The notes below the pieces were generated by a model that was not told the origin of the DNA, did no database searches, and saw only the letters and a list, made by a program, of their open reading frames with translations. Below, in pieces: positions 43,984-52,847 of a stretch of 64,000 bases of DNA (positions within the stretch are counted from its first letter, which is position 1; each line of letters starts with the position of its first letter). Made by a program: the position numbers and the translations under genes. The stretch is from positions 695,040 through 759,039 of the forward strand of contig NZ_RCWT01000010.1 of assembly GCF_003688595.1 (NCBI RefSeq), given 5' to 3'. The DNA is from Sphingomonas sp. PP-F2F-G114-C0414 (GTDB lineage Bacteria > Pseudomonadota > Alphaproteobacteria > Sphingomonadales > Sphingomonadaceae).

Positions 43984-46005
43984 TCACGATCCGCGCCGCG
44001 CCGATTCTGGCAGCAGAAACTTGATGCGGCTCGTCGTGGCACCACAACCGAGGCCTCCGTCGGGCCGATAAGTCTTGGCATATTTCGCCATCGTGAAGAA
44101 TTTGGTCCCCGCTTCGGAGAAGATGAACGGCGGATAGCTCAACAGTGCGCGCTGGTTGACAACGTTGCCATCCGCGCCGATGTCGTACTGAACCTGGGTC
44201 CAGCCTTCGAAACCCCATCGCTGAGCTTCCATCGGGAACGCTTCCGATCCGGGCTTGGATACCATCTTGGGCGGTGCATCCATGATCGCACACTGGTTCG
44301 CCGTCAGGCCACTGGAGGCGAACGTCGCGCGCGCCGCATCGATCTGACCGTTGCGTTCCTCGATCGACGCGATCCGGATCAGCGCGCCGACGCGGAGCGG
44401 ATCGTTCGGCCGCAACGCCTTGTCGTCCGCCACTTGCCGAAGCGTGACGATCGCCGTGTCGTTCTTTTCGGACTTTCGCGTCCGTGCAACGGCGCCATCG
44501 ACCATGATCAGCCGGATCGCCGCTCGCGCCTGAGGATCGTTCGCATAGACGGGTTCCGATACCATCGGCGTCAGCGTGCGCTCAAAGACACCCGGCTTCC
44601 AGATATCGGTGACCGCATCGACGCGTCCTGGCAAATCGAAGGTGAGTCGCGCACTGGGGGGCGCATCGTTGGCCTTCGCGATCGCCAGAGCGCGTGCGTA
44701 CAGTGCAGCCCGCTCTTCGCGCGCGACGGTCGGATTGCTCGTCAGGCGGTAAATGGCGGCGAGCGTGCGCAAACCGTCAGGCGACTGGGCCGCCGCCGAA
44801 GCGAGTTCGGCCCGCTGCCCTGCGAGCGCTGCCGCCTGCGGCCCCACCGGTTCGGGCGCTACCGTGACGCCCTTGCTGGAGAGCCATTGCTCCAGCACAC
44901 CGTCCAACCCGTCGCCGATCGACGGCCGCTGGAACGCGGTCGAACAGCGCATCTCGACCCGCACGTGATAGCGATAAAACGCCGGAATCGCCTGGACCTT
45001 TTCGGCAGGCCACGACCATCCCTTGACGGCGCGCGCGAACTCCAGCGCGACCTGACCGCCACCCGCGGCATAGATCGGCACCGCTTGGTCGATCGTGCCG
45101 TCGGATGCGATGTTGAACTCGACCACCGCGACGTCCTGCGGCTTGAGACCGGCATCGCCGCCACAATCGGGCGAGCGCATCTCCGCGGCGGGATCGAACG
45201 AACCTTTCACCATGCGCCCTGCACCGGTATAGGCCATGTACCGCCGTGCCTCTTCCGCGTTGCCCCCCAGCAGGAACGCAATCGCGGCGTCGGACCGTGC
45301 CGAGGCGTCCATGATATCGACCTTGTCCGTTTCGAGGCCGCCGAGAAGCCTGATCGCCTGCAACGCGCTCGCACGGGCGCCGGCGATATCGCCAGTATTG
45401 AGTTTCAGGAGCGTCCGCTCGCGCGCGAACCGCGCGGCTACGCTGTTTTCGAGCTTCGACTTAGCGATCAACGTGTCGCTTCGTGCCAAAGTAGCGGCGG
45501 CTGCAGTGGGATCTATGAAAACCTGCGCGGTCGCCAACGCCAGCATCGCGCCCAGCTTGTCCCCCGTGGTGAGGGCGCTCGCCTCCGCCTGCTGCAGCGC
45601 GGTCACGGCGCCTGCGTAATCGAGCGTATCGGTCGCGACCTGGCCCAGGATCAGGAACGCGCGCGTCCGATCCTCCGCGAGACTGGCGTCGTCCGCCGGA
45701 AGCAAGGCGAGCCCTGCCCGTGCGGCCTTCACCGATTCGTCGGCGCGGTTCAGCGCGAACAGCGTCGGCGCCTTGCGGACCAGTACGATGCCGCGGCTGC
45801 GCGACCCGGCCTTGGTCCGTGTTTCCAGCTTTTCCCAGGCCGCCAGTGACGCCGTGCGATCGGGCTTGGCATCCAGCGCGGTTGCTGCATCGAAATCTTG
45901 CTGGACCGTCGTCGACGGCGGCGGCGTCTGCGCGCCTACAGGCACAAGCCCGCCCGCCATCGCCAACACGCCGGCACTCAACAGCGCGATCGTCTTGATC
46001 CGCAT
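43984..46005 (-). CDS. Exported TPR-like protein with TonB-C-like segments
   Basis: 673 residues from Met 46005 (MRIKTIALLSAG), with a signal peptide ending PVGAQT. The region 50-260 is helical and reads like tetratricopeptide repeats (GIVLVRKAPTLFALNRADESVKAARAGLALLP). Two TonB C-terminal-like folds are visible: about 285-355 (VAVVEFNIASDGTIDQAVPIYAAGGG ... WSWPAEKV) and about 600-650 (WTQVQYDIGADGNVVNQRALLSYPPFIFSEA). Not a TonB because there is no ExbD-contacting helix. Function unknown; probably periplasmic. Confidence 0.82.
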   Translation of the reverse strand: MRIKTIALLSAGVLAMAGGLVPVGAQTPPPSTTVQQDFDAATALDAKPDRTASLAAWEKLETRTKAGSRSRGIVLVRKAPTLFALNRADESVKAARAGLALLPADDASLAEDRTRAFLILGQVATDTLDYAGAVTALQQAEASALTTGDKLGAMLALATAQVFIDPTAAAATLARSDTLIAKSKLENSVAARFARERTLLKLNTGDIAGARASALQAIRLLGGLETDKVDIMDASARSDAAIAFLLGGNAEEARRYMAYTGAGRMVKGSFDPAAEMRSPDCGGDAGLKPQDVAVVEFNIASDGTIDQAVPIYAAGGGQVALEFARAVKGWSWPAEKVQAIPAFYRYHVRVEMRCSTAFQRPSIGDGLDGVLEQWLSSKGVTVAPEPVGPQAAALAGQRAELASAAAQSPDGLRTLAAIYRLTSNPTVAREERAALYARALAIAKANDAPPSARLTFDLPGRVDAVTDIWKPGVFERTLTPMVSEPVYANDPQARAAIRLIMVDGAVARTRKSEKNDTAIVTLRQVADDKALRPNDPLRVGALIRIASIEERNGQIDAARATFASSGLTANQCAIMDAPPKMVSKPGSEAFPMEAQRWGFEGWTQVQYDIGADGNVVNQRALLSYPPFIFSEAGTKFFTMAKYAKTYRPDGGLGCGATTSRIKFLLPESARRGS

Positions 46006-46068
46006 CACATCCCCCACGTCGCAACCCCGCATCATTTGCGCGCAGTCTGCTACGGTTCGGGGAAGGAT

Positions 46069-46451
46069 GCCAGAGGGTCTGTAAGCCGGGTTCTGTCCAT
46101 TTCCGATCCTTCGATACGGAAGTTAGGCGACCATTCCTCTAGGACGACGGTTACCCGCCGCCTCAAGCAATCAACCCGGGTGACGAGCTGAAACGAAGCC
46201 CATGTGCCACCCCTATTCGATCTTGCTCCCGGTGGGGTTTGCCGTGCCGCCCCTGTTACCAGGCGCGCGGTGCGCTCTTACCGCACCCTTTCACTCTGAC
46301 CGCCCCGACCGAAGCCGAGGGTTGGCCGTCTGCTCTCTGTGGCACTTTCCCTGAGGTCACCCTCGCCGGGCGTTACCCGGCACCGTCGTTTCGCGGAGCC
46401 CGGACTTTCCTCGCGTGTCCGAAAACACCCGCGGCCGCCCGACCCTCTGGC
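46069..46451 (-). ncRNA. rnpB: RNase P RNA
   Basis: A bacterial type A RNase P RNA. The 5' and 3' ends pair through an 11-base P1 helix (GCCAGAGGGTC with GACCCTCTGGC). Universally conserved pieces are present on the minus strand: GAGGAAAGTCCGGGCTCC near the 5' end, GGTAACGCCCGGCGAGGGTGA in the middle, and AGAACCCGGCTTACAGACC at the 3' end (each quoted in part). Ends follow the P1 helix. It processes the 5' ends of tRNAs. Confidence 0.97.
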
Positions 46452-46526
46452 GACGCGAGCCCTAGCGTGAGTGCGGGCGATGCACCACCGTTTTCGTGGC
46501 CAAAAAGCTCTCCGACACGCGCGACG

Positions 46527-46641
46527 CTCTCCCCTCCCTGAAAGGGAGGGGTCGGGGGTGGGTTGGCCGGTTTTGGTAGCAACCCTGGCACGATGTGGAA
46601 ACCGACCCAACCCCTGCCCCTCCCTTTCAGGGAAGGGAGAA
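46527..46641. repeat. CT/GA-rich inverted repeat
   Basis: Left half about 46527-46566 (CTCCCCTCCCTGAAAGGGAGGGG then GGTGGGTTGG) pairs with right half 46602-46641. Each half forms its own hairpin. Same family as 29615, located between rnpB and the AmpD-like gene stop. Confidence 0.88.
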
Positions 46642-46646
46642 AGACG

Positions 46647-47336
46647 TCAGTCGTCGCCAATCGGTTTCGGCAGCAACAACGCCAGCAGAATGCAGCGGCA
46701 CTCCGCATCGACCTCGCCATCGACCAGTTCCGGGCGAAACCGCCGCTGAAACGCCATCGTCGCCGCCATCCGGTTCTCGACGTCGTAGCCGAAGCGTTCG
46801 AGCGCGAGACAGAAGCCGCCCTCGATCCAGCCAGGATCCATCAAATTCTTGGTTGGCCGTGGCAATGCCAGTCGCCGCCGTGCCAGTTCGTGCCACGGGA
46901 ACAGCTCGCCCGGGTCACGTTTACGCGTCGGCGCGATATCGGAGTGGCCGACGATGTTGCCGCGGGTGATCTCGTGGCGATCCTTGATCTCGCCGACCAG
47001 CGCCACGACCGATGCGATTTGCTCGGGTGGGAACGGGCGATAGCCGAACTCGTGACCGGGATTGACGATCTCGATGCCGATGCTCGCGGAATTGACGTCC
47101 TCGATCCCGCGCCAGTGTGATTTCCCCGCATGCCAGGCGCGCTGGTCCTCGGCGACCATCCGCAGGACCGTGCCATCCTCTTCGACCAGGTAATGCGACG
47201 ACACCTTCGCCTCGGGATCGCGCAGCCGGGCGATCGCCGATGCGCCGTCCTTCATGCCGGTATAATGAAGCACGATCATGGTGATGGGCAGCGTGCGATC
47301 GTCGAAATTGGGTGACGGCGTCTCGATGAACTTCAA
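46647..47336 (-). CDS. N-acetylmuramoyl-L-alanine amidase, AmpD-like
   Basis: 229 residues from a TTG start at 47336, preceded by GAAGGGAAG and giving the family-typical LKFIETPSPNF start. The only in-frame ATG is 24 codons upstream. Amidase_2 domain with MIVLHYTGMKDG (zinc His24), SSHYLVEEDG, AWHAGKSHWRG, GIEIVNPGHEFGY and GHSDIAPTRKRDPGELFPW (zinc His and catalytic acid). A peptidoglycan-binding-like tail with FGYDVENRMAATMAFQRRFRP follows. Without a signal peptide it probably recycles muropeptides in the cytoplasm. Confidence 0.9.
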   Translation of the reverse strand: MKFIETPSPNFDDRTLPITMIVLHYTGMKDGASAIARLRDPEAKVSSHYLVEEDGTVLRMVAEDQRAWHAGKSHWRGIEDVNSASIGIEIVNPGHEFGYRPFPPEQIASVVALVGEIKDRHEITRGNIVGHSDIAPTRKRDPGELFPWHELARRRLALPRPTKNLMDPGWIEGGFCLALERFGYDVENRMAATMAFQRRFRPELVDGEVDAECRCILLALLLPKPIGDD

Positions 47337-47498
47337 GCCAGCTTCCCTTCGAGCCGTTCTGCACGCGTGGCACAGAGGGCGCCGCGACGCCGTGTACCAC
47401 CCGACCACTGCCCAACGAGATCAATAGCGTCAACGGGTTGCCGAAGTAATAGGCTGCGGCAGATACTGATCGGTGCCGCCAGCGCCTAGACGATACCG

Positions 47499-48356
47499 TC
47501 AGCTTCGGCCTGGGTGTCCTTGCGTCTCGTAACAGCCGCGAAAGCGCTTGCTGGGCTCGAACACGCGGGTCTGGCCGATCACGGTCTCGCCGGCGCCCAT
47601 GACCAGAAGTCCGCCCGGCCGCATCGCCGCGGCGATCTTCGGAAAGACGTGCAGCTTGGTCTCGCTCGACAAATACAGCAGGACATTGCGGCACAGAACG
47701 ATATCGAACCGACCCGGGGGCGGCTGATCCGAGACCAGGTTCATCCGGCGAAACGCGATCGCCTTGGCCAGTTCCGGCTTGGCGACCCAATCGCTCCCGG
47801 TGGTATCGAACCAGCGGACCATCCGGCGAACCGGCAACCCGCGCTGGATTTCGAACTGCGAGAAGCGCCCCGTCCGCGCCCGGACGATGGCCGCATCGGA
47901 GACGTCGGTGGCGATGATTTCCGGCATCGCGGCGCCGGTGGTTTCCTGCCGTTCCGCAAACAGCATTGCCAGCGACAGCGGTTCCTGACCGGTCGAACAG
48001 CCCGCGCACCAGATTCGCGCACGCTGACCGGTGTTTTCGGCAGCGGCGATCGCCTCGAAGATCGTCTCGAAAATGTGCGCATCGCGAAAGAACGAGGTTT
48101 CCTGATTGACCAGCGCATCGACGATCCGGTCGCCGATCAGCCGGTCGCTTCCCTTGAGCAACTGGGTCACCAACTGATCGAGCGTATCCAGCTTCTGGTC
48201 GCGCAACAGCGGTTTCAACGCCGTATCGAGGCGCCATGATCGATAGGCCGCGATCTGCTGCCCGGTCCGCGCCTCCAGCAATGCGGTGAGAACGCTGACC
48301 GCGGTCGGCGAGGCGACCGACATGGGGAGCGACGCGGGGAGTGCCGCATGAGTCAT
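47499..48356 (-). CDS. cheR: Chemotaxis protein methyltransferase CheR
   Basis: 285 residues. It methylates glutamates on chemoreceptors using SAM. Seen: TSFFRDAHIFETIFEAIA, the SAM loop RIWCAGCSTGQEPLSLAML, IIATDVSDAAIVRARTGRFSQFEI, FDIVLCRNVLLYLSSE and GLLVMGAGETV. Start overlaps cheB by 4 bases. Last gene of the cheAWYBR operon. No chemoreceptor gene is in the window. Confidence 0.95.
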   Translation of the reverse strand: MTHAALPASLPMSVASPTAVSVLTALLEARTGQQIAAYRSWRLDTALKPLLRDQKLDTLDQLVTQLLKGSDRLIGDRIVDALVNQETSFFRDAHIFETIFEAIAAAENTGQRARIWCAGCSTGQEPLSLAMLFAERQETTGAAMPEIIATDVSDAAIVRARTGRFSQFEIQRGLPVRRMVRWFDTTGSDWVAKPELAKAIAFRRMNLVSDQPPPGRFDIVLCRNVLLYLSSETKLHVFPKIAAAMRPGGLLVMGAGETVIGQTRVFEPSKRFRGCYETQGHPGRS

Positions 48357-49513
48357 GCGCGCCGTCGCGATGCGACGAGACGACCGATCGCGTCGGGCGC
48401 CAATACCGCGTCGGCAACGCCCGATCCCACCACGGCGCCGGGCATGCCCCACACCACCGACGTCTCCTGATCCTGCGCGACGACGCAACCGCCAGCGTCG
48501 TGGACCCGGCGCGCGCCTTCGGCGCCGTCGCGGCCCATGCCGCTCAACACGACCGCCAGGACCCGTGCGCCATAGACATCGGCCAGCGACGCCAGCATCG
48601 GGTCGACCGACGGCATGCACCCGCTGGCGACGGCCTCGTGCGTCAGGCGAAACGCCGCCCCGCCATCGCTGAGCCTGACGCATTTGAGATGCGCGTCGCC
48701 GGGCGCGACGACGATGCGGCCCGGGCGTATCCGCAACCGGTCGACCGCGACTTCGCAGACCCGCCCCGACAACAGCGCCATCTGTGCGGCGAAATACGGC
48801 ATGAACGATGCCGGCAGATGCTGGGTGATGACGATCGGCAAACGGAAGCTGCTCGGCAGTTCGCGAAACATCCGGCTCAAGGCGTGAATGCCGCCGGTCG
48901 ACGCACCGATCGCGACGATGTCGTAATCGTCGCCGGTCGCGCAGCGAGCCGATGGCGTCGTCGGCATGCCTATAGATCGCGAGACAGCAGGCTGGGTGAT
49001 GGGGGAATACGATCCGGGAAGCGGCGATGGCGTCGATCGAACCACGAGCGCCGGCGGCAGCTGTCCCGGATGCTCGCAAAGCTTTTCCAGCTTGGCGACA
49101 AGCGCCGCGCCGAACCGCGCCGACAATTCGCTCGCGGTCGGTTTGACGAGCGTCTCCGCGGCCCCCATCGCGAGCGCCTGAACGGTCGCCGCGCCGCCAT
49201 TATCGACCGACGACGACACGATGATGACCTTCGCGCCGTCCCCCGCCGCGATCAGATCGGGCAACGCCGTCAGTCCGTCGATGCCCGGCATCTCGATATC
49301 CAGCAGGATGAAGTCGACCGTCGCCCGCGCGAGGAACTCCAGCGCGGCGGCGACATTGCCGACCGCGCCGACCACCGAAAACCGATCGCTCGCATCGATC
49401 AGCCGCGCGATCACGGCGCGCGCGACGACCGAATCGTCGACGATCAACACGCGTGTCGTATCGGCGGCGGCGTCCGCGATGCGCCGTGCGGAGGAATGAG
49501 GCCGGGCCGTCAT
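48353..49513 (-). CDS. cheB: Chemotaxis response regulator methylesterase CheB
   Basis: 386 residues. Receiver domain with phosphoacceptor Asp72 (FILLDIEMPGIDG); a linker of about 50 residues; then the esterase with IVAIGASTGGIHAL (Ser), VITQHLPASF (His) and VVLSGMGRDGAEGAR (Asp). It removes receptor methyl groups, opposing CheR. I start at Met 49513; an upstream Met would run into cheY. Confidence 0.95.
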   Translation of the reverse strand: MTARPHSSARRIADAAADTTRVLIVDDSVVARAVIARLIDASDRFSVVGAVGNVAAALEFLARATVDFILLDIEMPGIDGLTALPDLIAAGDGAKVIIVSSSVDNGGAATVQALAMGAAETLVKPTASELSARFGAALVAKLEKLCEHPGQLPPALVVRSTPSPLPGSYSPITQPAVSRSIGMPTTPSARCATGDDYDIVAIGASTGGIHALSRMFRELPSSFRLPIVITQHLPASFMPYFAAQMALLSGRVCEVAVDRLRIRPGRIVVAPGDAHLKCVRLSDGGAAFRLTHEAVASGCMPSVDPMLASLADVYGARVLAVVLSGMGRDGAEGARRVHDAGGCVVAQDQETSVVWGMPGAVVGSGVADAVLAPDAIGRLVASRRRA

Positions 49514-49526
49514 CGAACCGTCCGGA

Positions 49527-49892
49527 TCAGGCCATGCCGACGATCTGAAGCTTCGATTCGAGCGTGTCACGGTCGAACGGCTTCATGACGTACTCGTCCG
49601 CGCCGGCTTCGATCGCGGCGCGGATATAGGCCATGCCGTTTTCAGTGGTGCAGAACACGACCTTAGGACGACGCGGGACATCCGCTTCGCGCAATGCACG
49701 CAGAAAATCCATGCCGTTCATCACCGGCATGTTCCAGTCGAGCAGGATCACGTCGGGCACCGATGCCATGCAGGCCTGCAGCGCCTCGCGTCCGTCGCAC
49801 GCTTCGGTGACGGTGAACTCGAGCGTCTCCAGGATGTGACGGGCGACCTTTCGGATCACCTTCGAATCGTCGACGACAAGACAGGTCTTCAT
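49527..49892 (-). CDS. cheY: Response regulator CheY
   Basis: 121 residues, a single receiver domain. Asp52 (VILLDWNMPVMNGMDFL) is the phosphorylation site, with acidic pair Asp8-Asp9 (VVDDSKVIRKVAR), TTEN with the Thr switch, and the conserved Lys in EYVMKPFDRDTL. Placed between cheW and cheB on one transcript. It would act on the flagellar switch. Confidence 0.95.
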   Translation of the reverse strand: MKTCLVVDDSKVIRKVARHILETLEFTVTEACDGREALQACMASVPDVILLDWNMPVMNGMDFLRALREADVPRRPKVVFCTTENGMAYIRAAIEAGADEYVMKPFDRDTLESKLQIVGMA

Positions 49893-49994
49893 CAAAAGCC
49901 TTCCGGGGAAATCGTTGGGATCGTCATAGCCCGCAAACCGTAAGCGGCGGGTTAAGGGTAGCGGATCAACCGCTTTTCCCGCCACGCCGCCGGC

Positions 49995-50423
49995 TCACAC
50001 CACCAGCGTGGACGCGGGGATGAGAGCGGCAAGATCGACGATCAGCAACGGTTCGCCATCGCGCTCGACGATCCCCGTCCCCGCCGTGGCCCAGCCGTGC
50101 TGCAACGCCAGACCCGGCGACAGAGCGAGTCGCTGGAACGGTGCAACGTCTTCGACCGAGTCGACCAGGATCGCGTAATGATGCCCCTCGACCATCGTGA
50201 TGACCGCGCGTCGCGCCGTATCGGGCGTGGGTGCCAGCCCGAGTGCGGTCCCGGTGTCGATCACCGTGACGACCCGGCTACGCAGCGCAGCCAGGCCGCG
50301 AACGAATGTGCCAGCCCGCGGCACCGCGACGATATCGCCGATATCGACCACCGAATCGACCTGCGCCGCATCGATCGCGACTCCGCGCCCCGCGATATGC
50401 GCGACCAGAAACAGATCGCTCAT
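49995..50423 (-). CDS. cheW: Chemotaxis coupling protein CheW
   Basis: 142 residues, CheW fold. LFLVAHIAGRGVAIDAAQVDSVVDIGDIVAVP, GTFVRGLAALRSRVVTVIDTGTALGL and VITMVEGHHYAILVDSVEDVA are the strands that contact CheA and receptors. Start overlaps the cheA stop by 4 bases (ATGA). Confidence 0.93.
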   Translation of the reverse strand: MSDLFLVAHIAGRGVAIDAAQVDSVVDIGDIVAVPRAGTFVRGLAALRSRVVTVIDTGTALGLAPTPDTARRAVITMVEGHHYAILVDSVEDVAPFQRLALSPGLALQHGWATAGTGIVERDGEPLLIVDLAALIPASTLVV

Positions 50424-52729
50424 TGCGCTCTCCGTGCCGCGATCGCCGCGATCAGCGCGGGCCGATCGTAGCGGTAGATGCTGCCATCATCGTCGCCTTC
50501 GGCGGTGCGGAAGCGCCGGAGCATAACCACCGGCGCGGCGGTCTCGCGGATCGGCGCATCCTCCATCGCCAACGCGACCGCTGCGGTTTCTCCCGCTGCG
50601 AGTGCCGTGACGCAACGATAGCCGGACGCCTCCAGCGCGGGTTTGAGGAACGTCTCCATCCAGCCCGACCCGTCGACCTGCAACAGGCAAACCGGCGGCG
50701 CCGCGGCCTTCATCGGTTCGCCGGCGAACAACGCATGCGGGTCGACCAGTTCGACCGGCTCGCCGTCGATCAGCACGACCCCCGCGATCGGTCCGCCACC
50801 CCCAGGAATCGCCTGGCGCGCCGGGGCGACTTCCGCCGGCAATTCGACGATCTCGATAGCGTCGGTGATCGCGTACGCCATTTCGCTCTCGCCATCGGTA
50901 AGCCGCAATACGGACACGTCGGCACGGCCGCCGAACTCGCCGACCGCGTAGAGCGGGACGAGGGCGCCGCCGACCGACAGTCGCATGGCGCCGCCGCTCC
51001 ACCGGATCGCGTCGGTCGGAACGACTTCGACCCGGTCGATCACAGCAAGCGCGATCGCGCGCCGCTGACCGTCCAGATCGTCGAACAACAATGCGGGAAT
51101 GCCCGGTACGACCGCTTCTTCCGCCGCCGCATGGTTTGCCAACGTCGGCGCGAACCGCAGCCCTGCGACCGCGGCAATTCCCGACGTGTCGAGCAGCAGC
51201 ATCGGCAGACCGTTGTCGGGAAGCGTCTTGCCAGCATAGACGCCGGTCGCCATCACCGCGGGCGACGCCGGCTTCACCACCAGTTCTTCGGTATCGACGA
51301 CGCTGTCGACCCCGAGCGCATACTCCCCCTCACGGGTCGAAACGATGACCAGCGTCGGCGGCGGGCCCGCCCCCAGTCCGAACAGCGATGCGAGCGCCAC
51401 CATCGGCATGCGACGTCCGCGCACGGTGACGGCCGCCGCGTCGCCGATCGTCTCGATCCGAACCTGGTCCCCGCGCACCGTCACGATCTCCTCGATCGAC
51501 TGGCGCGGAATCGCGAACCGCTGCGTGCCGACGCCGATGACGATCGTCGACAGGATGGACAACGTCAGCGGCACGTGGACGACGATGCGCAGCCCATGGC
51601 CGGGATCGTTGGTCAAGGCGATGCGGCCGCCGATCTGGTCGATGTTCGCGCGGACCACGTCCATGCCCACGCCGCGGCCCGAGATGGCGGTCACTTCGTC
51701 GCGGCTCGATAGCCCGGCCGCAAAAATCAGGTCGAGCTTGGCGGCGTCGCTCATCGCCGCGAGTTCGGCCGCCGAGTACAGCTTCTGCTGCTCGGCCTTC
51801 GCGACGATCCGCGCGACGTCGATGCCGCGTCCGTCGTCGGCGATCTCGATCAGGATCTGGTTGCCGGACTGACGTGCCGACACCACCAGACGGCCGGTTT
51901 CCGGCTTGCCCGCGGCGCGGCGCATCGCCGGCACCTCGATGCCGTGGTCGATCGCATTACGGACGATGTGGACGAGCGGATCGCGCATCAATTCGATCAT
52001 CTCACGGTCGAGCTCGACGTCAGCGCCTTCAATGACGAGATGGACCGCCTTGCCCAGCTCCGCGCTCGTGTCGCGGACCATGCGCGGCAAGGCGGAGAAC
52101 AGCGCGTCGACCTTCTGCATGCGCGTCCGGGTGACCGTATCACGCATGTCGGCCACCGTCAGCGACAGGCGTTCGAGCGCGGCCTCGACCTGCGGATCGA
52201 CGCTGCTCTCGCTGTCGCGCAACCGCCGGGCAAGCTCGTTGCGTGCCAGCACCATCTCGGACATGCCGCTCATCATGTGATCGAGCAGATCGACGTTCAG
52301 GCGAACGCTCCGGCTCGCGGCGCGGCTTTGCGGTGCGCTGGCCACATGCACCAGCGGTTTGGCGTCCGGTGCGAGCGCGGCGATCAGCAGGCTTTCGCTG
52401 GTATCGTCGAGCGACGCGCCGGCATCTATCGCCTCGACCAGTTCGCCGATCCGGTCGACGATCGCAAGTACCGCGTTGACCATGGCCGTGTCGGGAACGC
52501 GCGATCCATCGCGCACCGCCGCCAGCACGTCCTCCGCCGCGTGGCTGAGGCGACCGAGCCGCGGCAGATCGAGGAACCCGCAGCTGCCCTTGACCGTGTG
52601 GACGAAGCGAAAGATCGAATCGAGCCGGGCGCGATCGGCGGGGTCCGATTCCCACGCGACGATTTCGCCGGAGATCGCCTCCAGCGTTTCGCGCGTCTCG
52701 GCAATGAAGTCCTCTAGCAAATCGTCCAT
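50420..52729 (-). CDS. cheA: Chemotaxis histidine kinase CheA, unusual architecture
   Basis: 769 residues. HPt domain with phosphorylated His44 (RFVHTVKGSCGFL). P3 dimer helices begin about 145 (LDHMMSGMSEMVLARNELARRL) after a short linker, so a CheY-docking P2 domain is missing. Kinase domain: HIVRNAIDHGIE (N box), IEIADDGRGID, FAAGLSSRDEVTAISGRGVGMDVV. CheW-like domain about 355-500, then a second CheW-like segment about 515-660 (AIALAVIDRVEVVPTDAIRW, SEMAYAITDAIEIVELP), then from about 678 a degenerate receiver-like end (VDGSGWMETFLKPALEASGY). Confidence 0.94.
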   Translation of the reverse strand: MDDLLEDFIAETRETLEAISGEIVAWESDPADRARLDSIFRFVHTVKGSCGFLDLPRLGRLSHAAEDVLAAVRDGSRVPDTAMVNAVLAIVDRIGELVEAIDAGASLDDTSESLLIAALAPDAKPLVHVASAPQSRAASRSVRLNVDLLDHMMSGMSEMVLARNELARRLRDSESSVDPQVEAALERLSLTVADMRDTVTRTRMQKVDALFSALPRMVRDTSAELGKAVHLVIEGADVELDREMIELMRDPLVHIVRNAIDHGIEVPAMRRAAGKPETGRLVVSARQSGNQILIEIADDGRGIDVARIVAKAEQQKLYSAAELAAMSDAAKLDLIFAAGLSSRDEVTAISGRGVGMDVVRANIDQIGGRIALTNDPGHGLRIVVHVPLTLSILSTIVIGVGTQRFAIPRQSIEEIVTVRGDQVRIETIGDAAAVTVRGRRMPMVALASLFGLGAGPPPTLVIVSTREGEYALGVDSVVDTEELVVKPASPAVMATGVYAGKTLPDNGLPMLLLDTSGIAAVAGLRFAPTLANHAAAEEAVVPGIPALLFDDLDGQRRAIALAVIDRVEVVPTDAIRWSGGAMRLSVGGALVPLYAVGEFGGRADVSVLRLTDGESEMAYAITDAIEIVELPAEVAPARQAIPGGGGPIAGVVLIDGEPVELVDPHALFAGEPMKAAAPPVCLLQVDGSGWMETFLKPALEASGYRCVTALAAGETAAVALAMEDAPIRETAAPVVMLRRFRTAEGDDDGSIYRYDRPALIAAIAARRAQ

Positions 52730-52847
52730 GCGCGCCCCGCGTTTCAGACACGGTCATGCCTAGCGGAGGTTAAGGGCGCGTTAGTGTCGATGCGGGTCTT
52801 CGGCCGCGACGCCCGCGCCGGTGGGACCGGTTTCGTCGCGGAACGGG

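Noticed and set aside
44434..45849. Long open frame on the plus strand, antisense to the 673-residue exported protein
   Set aside because: The translation is Arg/His-rich low-complexity with no domain, typical of antisense frames in GC-rich DNA. The minus-strand frame has a signal peptide and recognisable folds.
36020..46641. Repeated palindromes considered as a CRISPR array
   Set aside because: Copies are single, kilobases apart and from different families, with no regular spacers and no cas genes.
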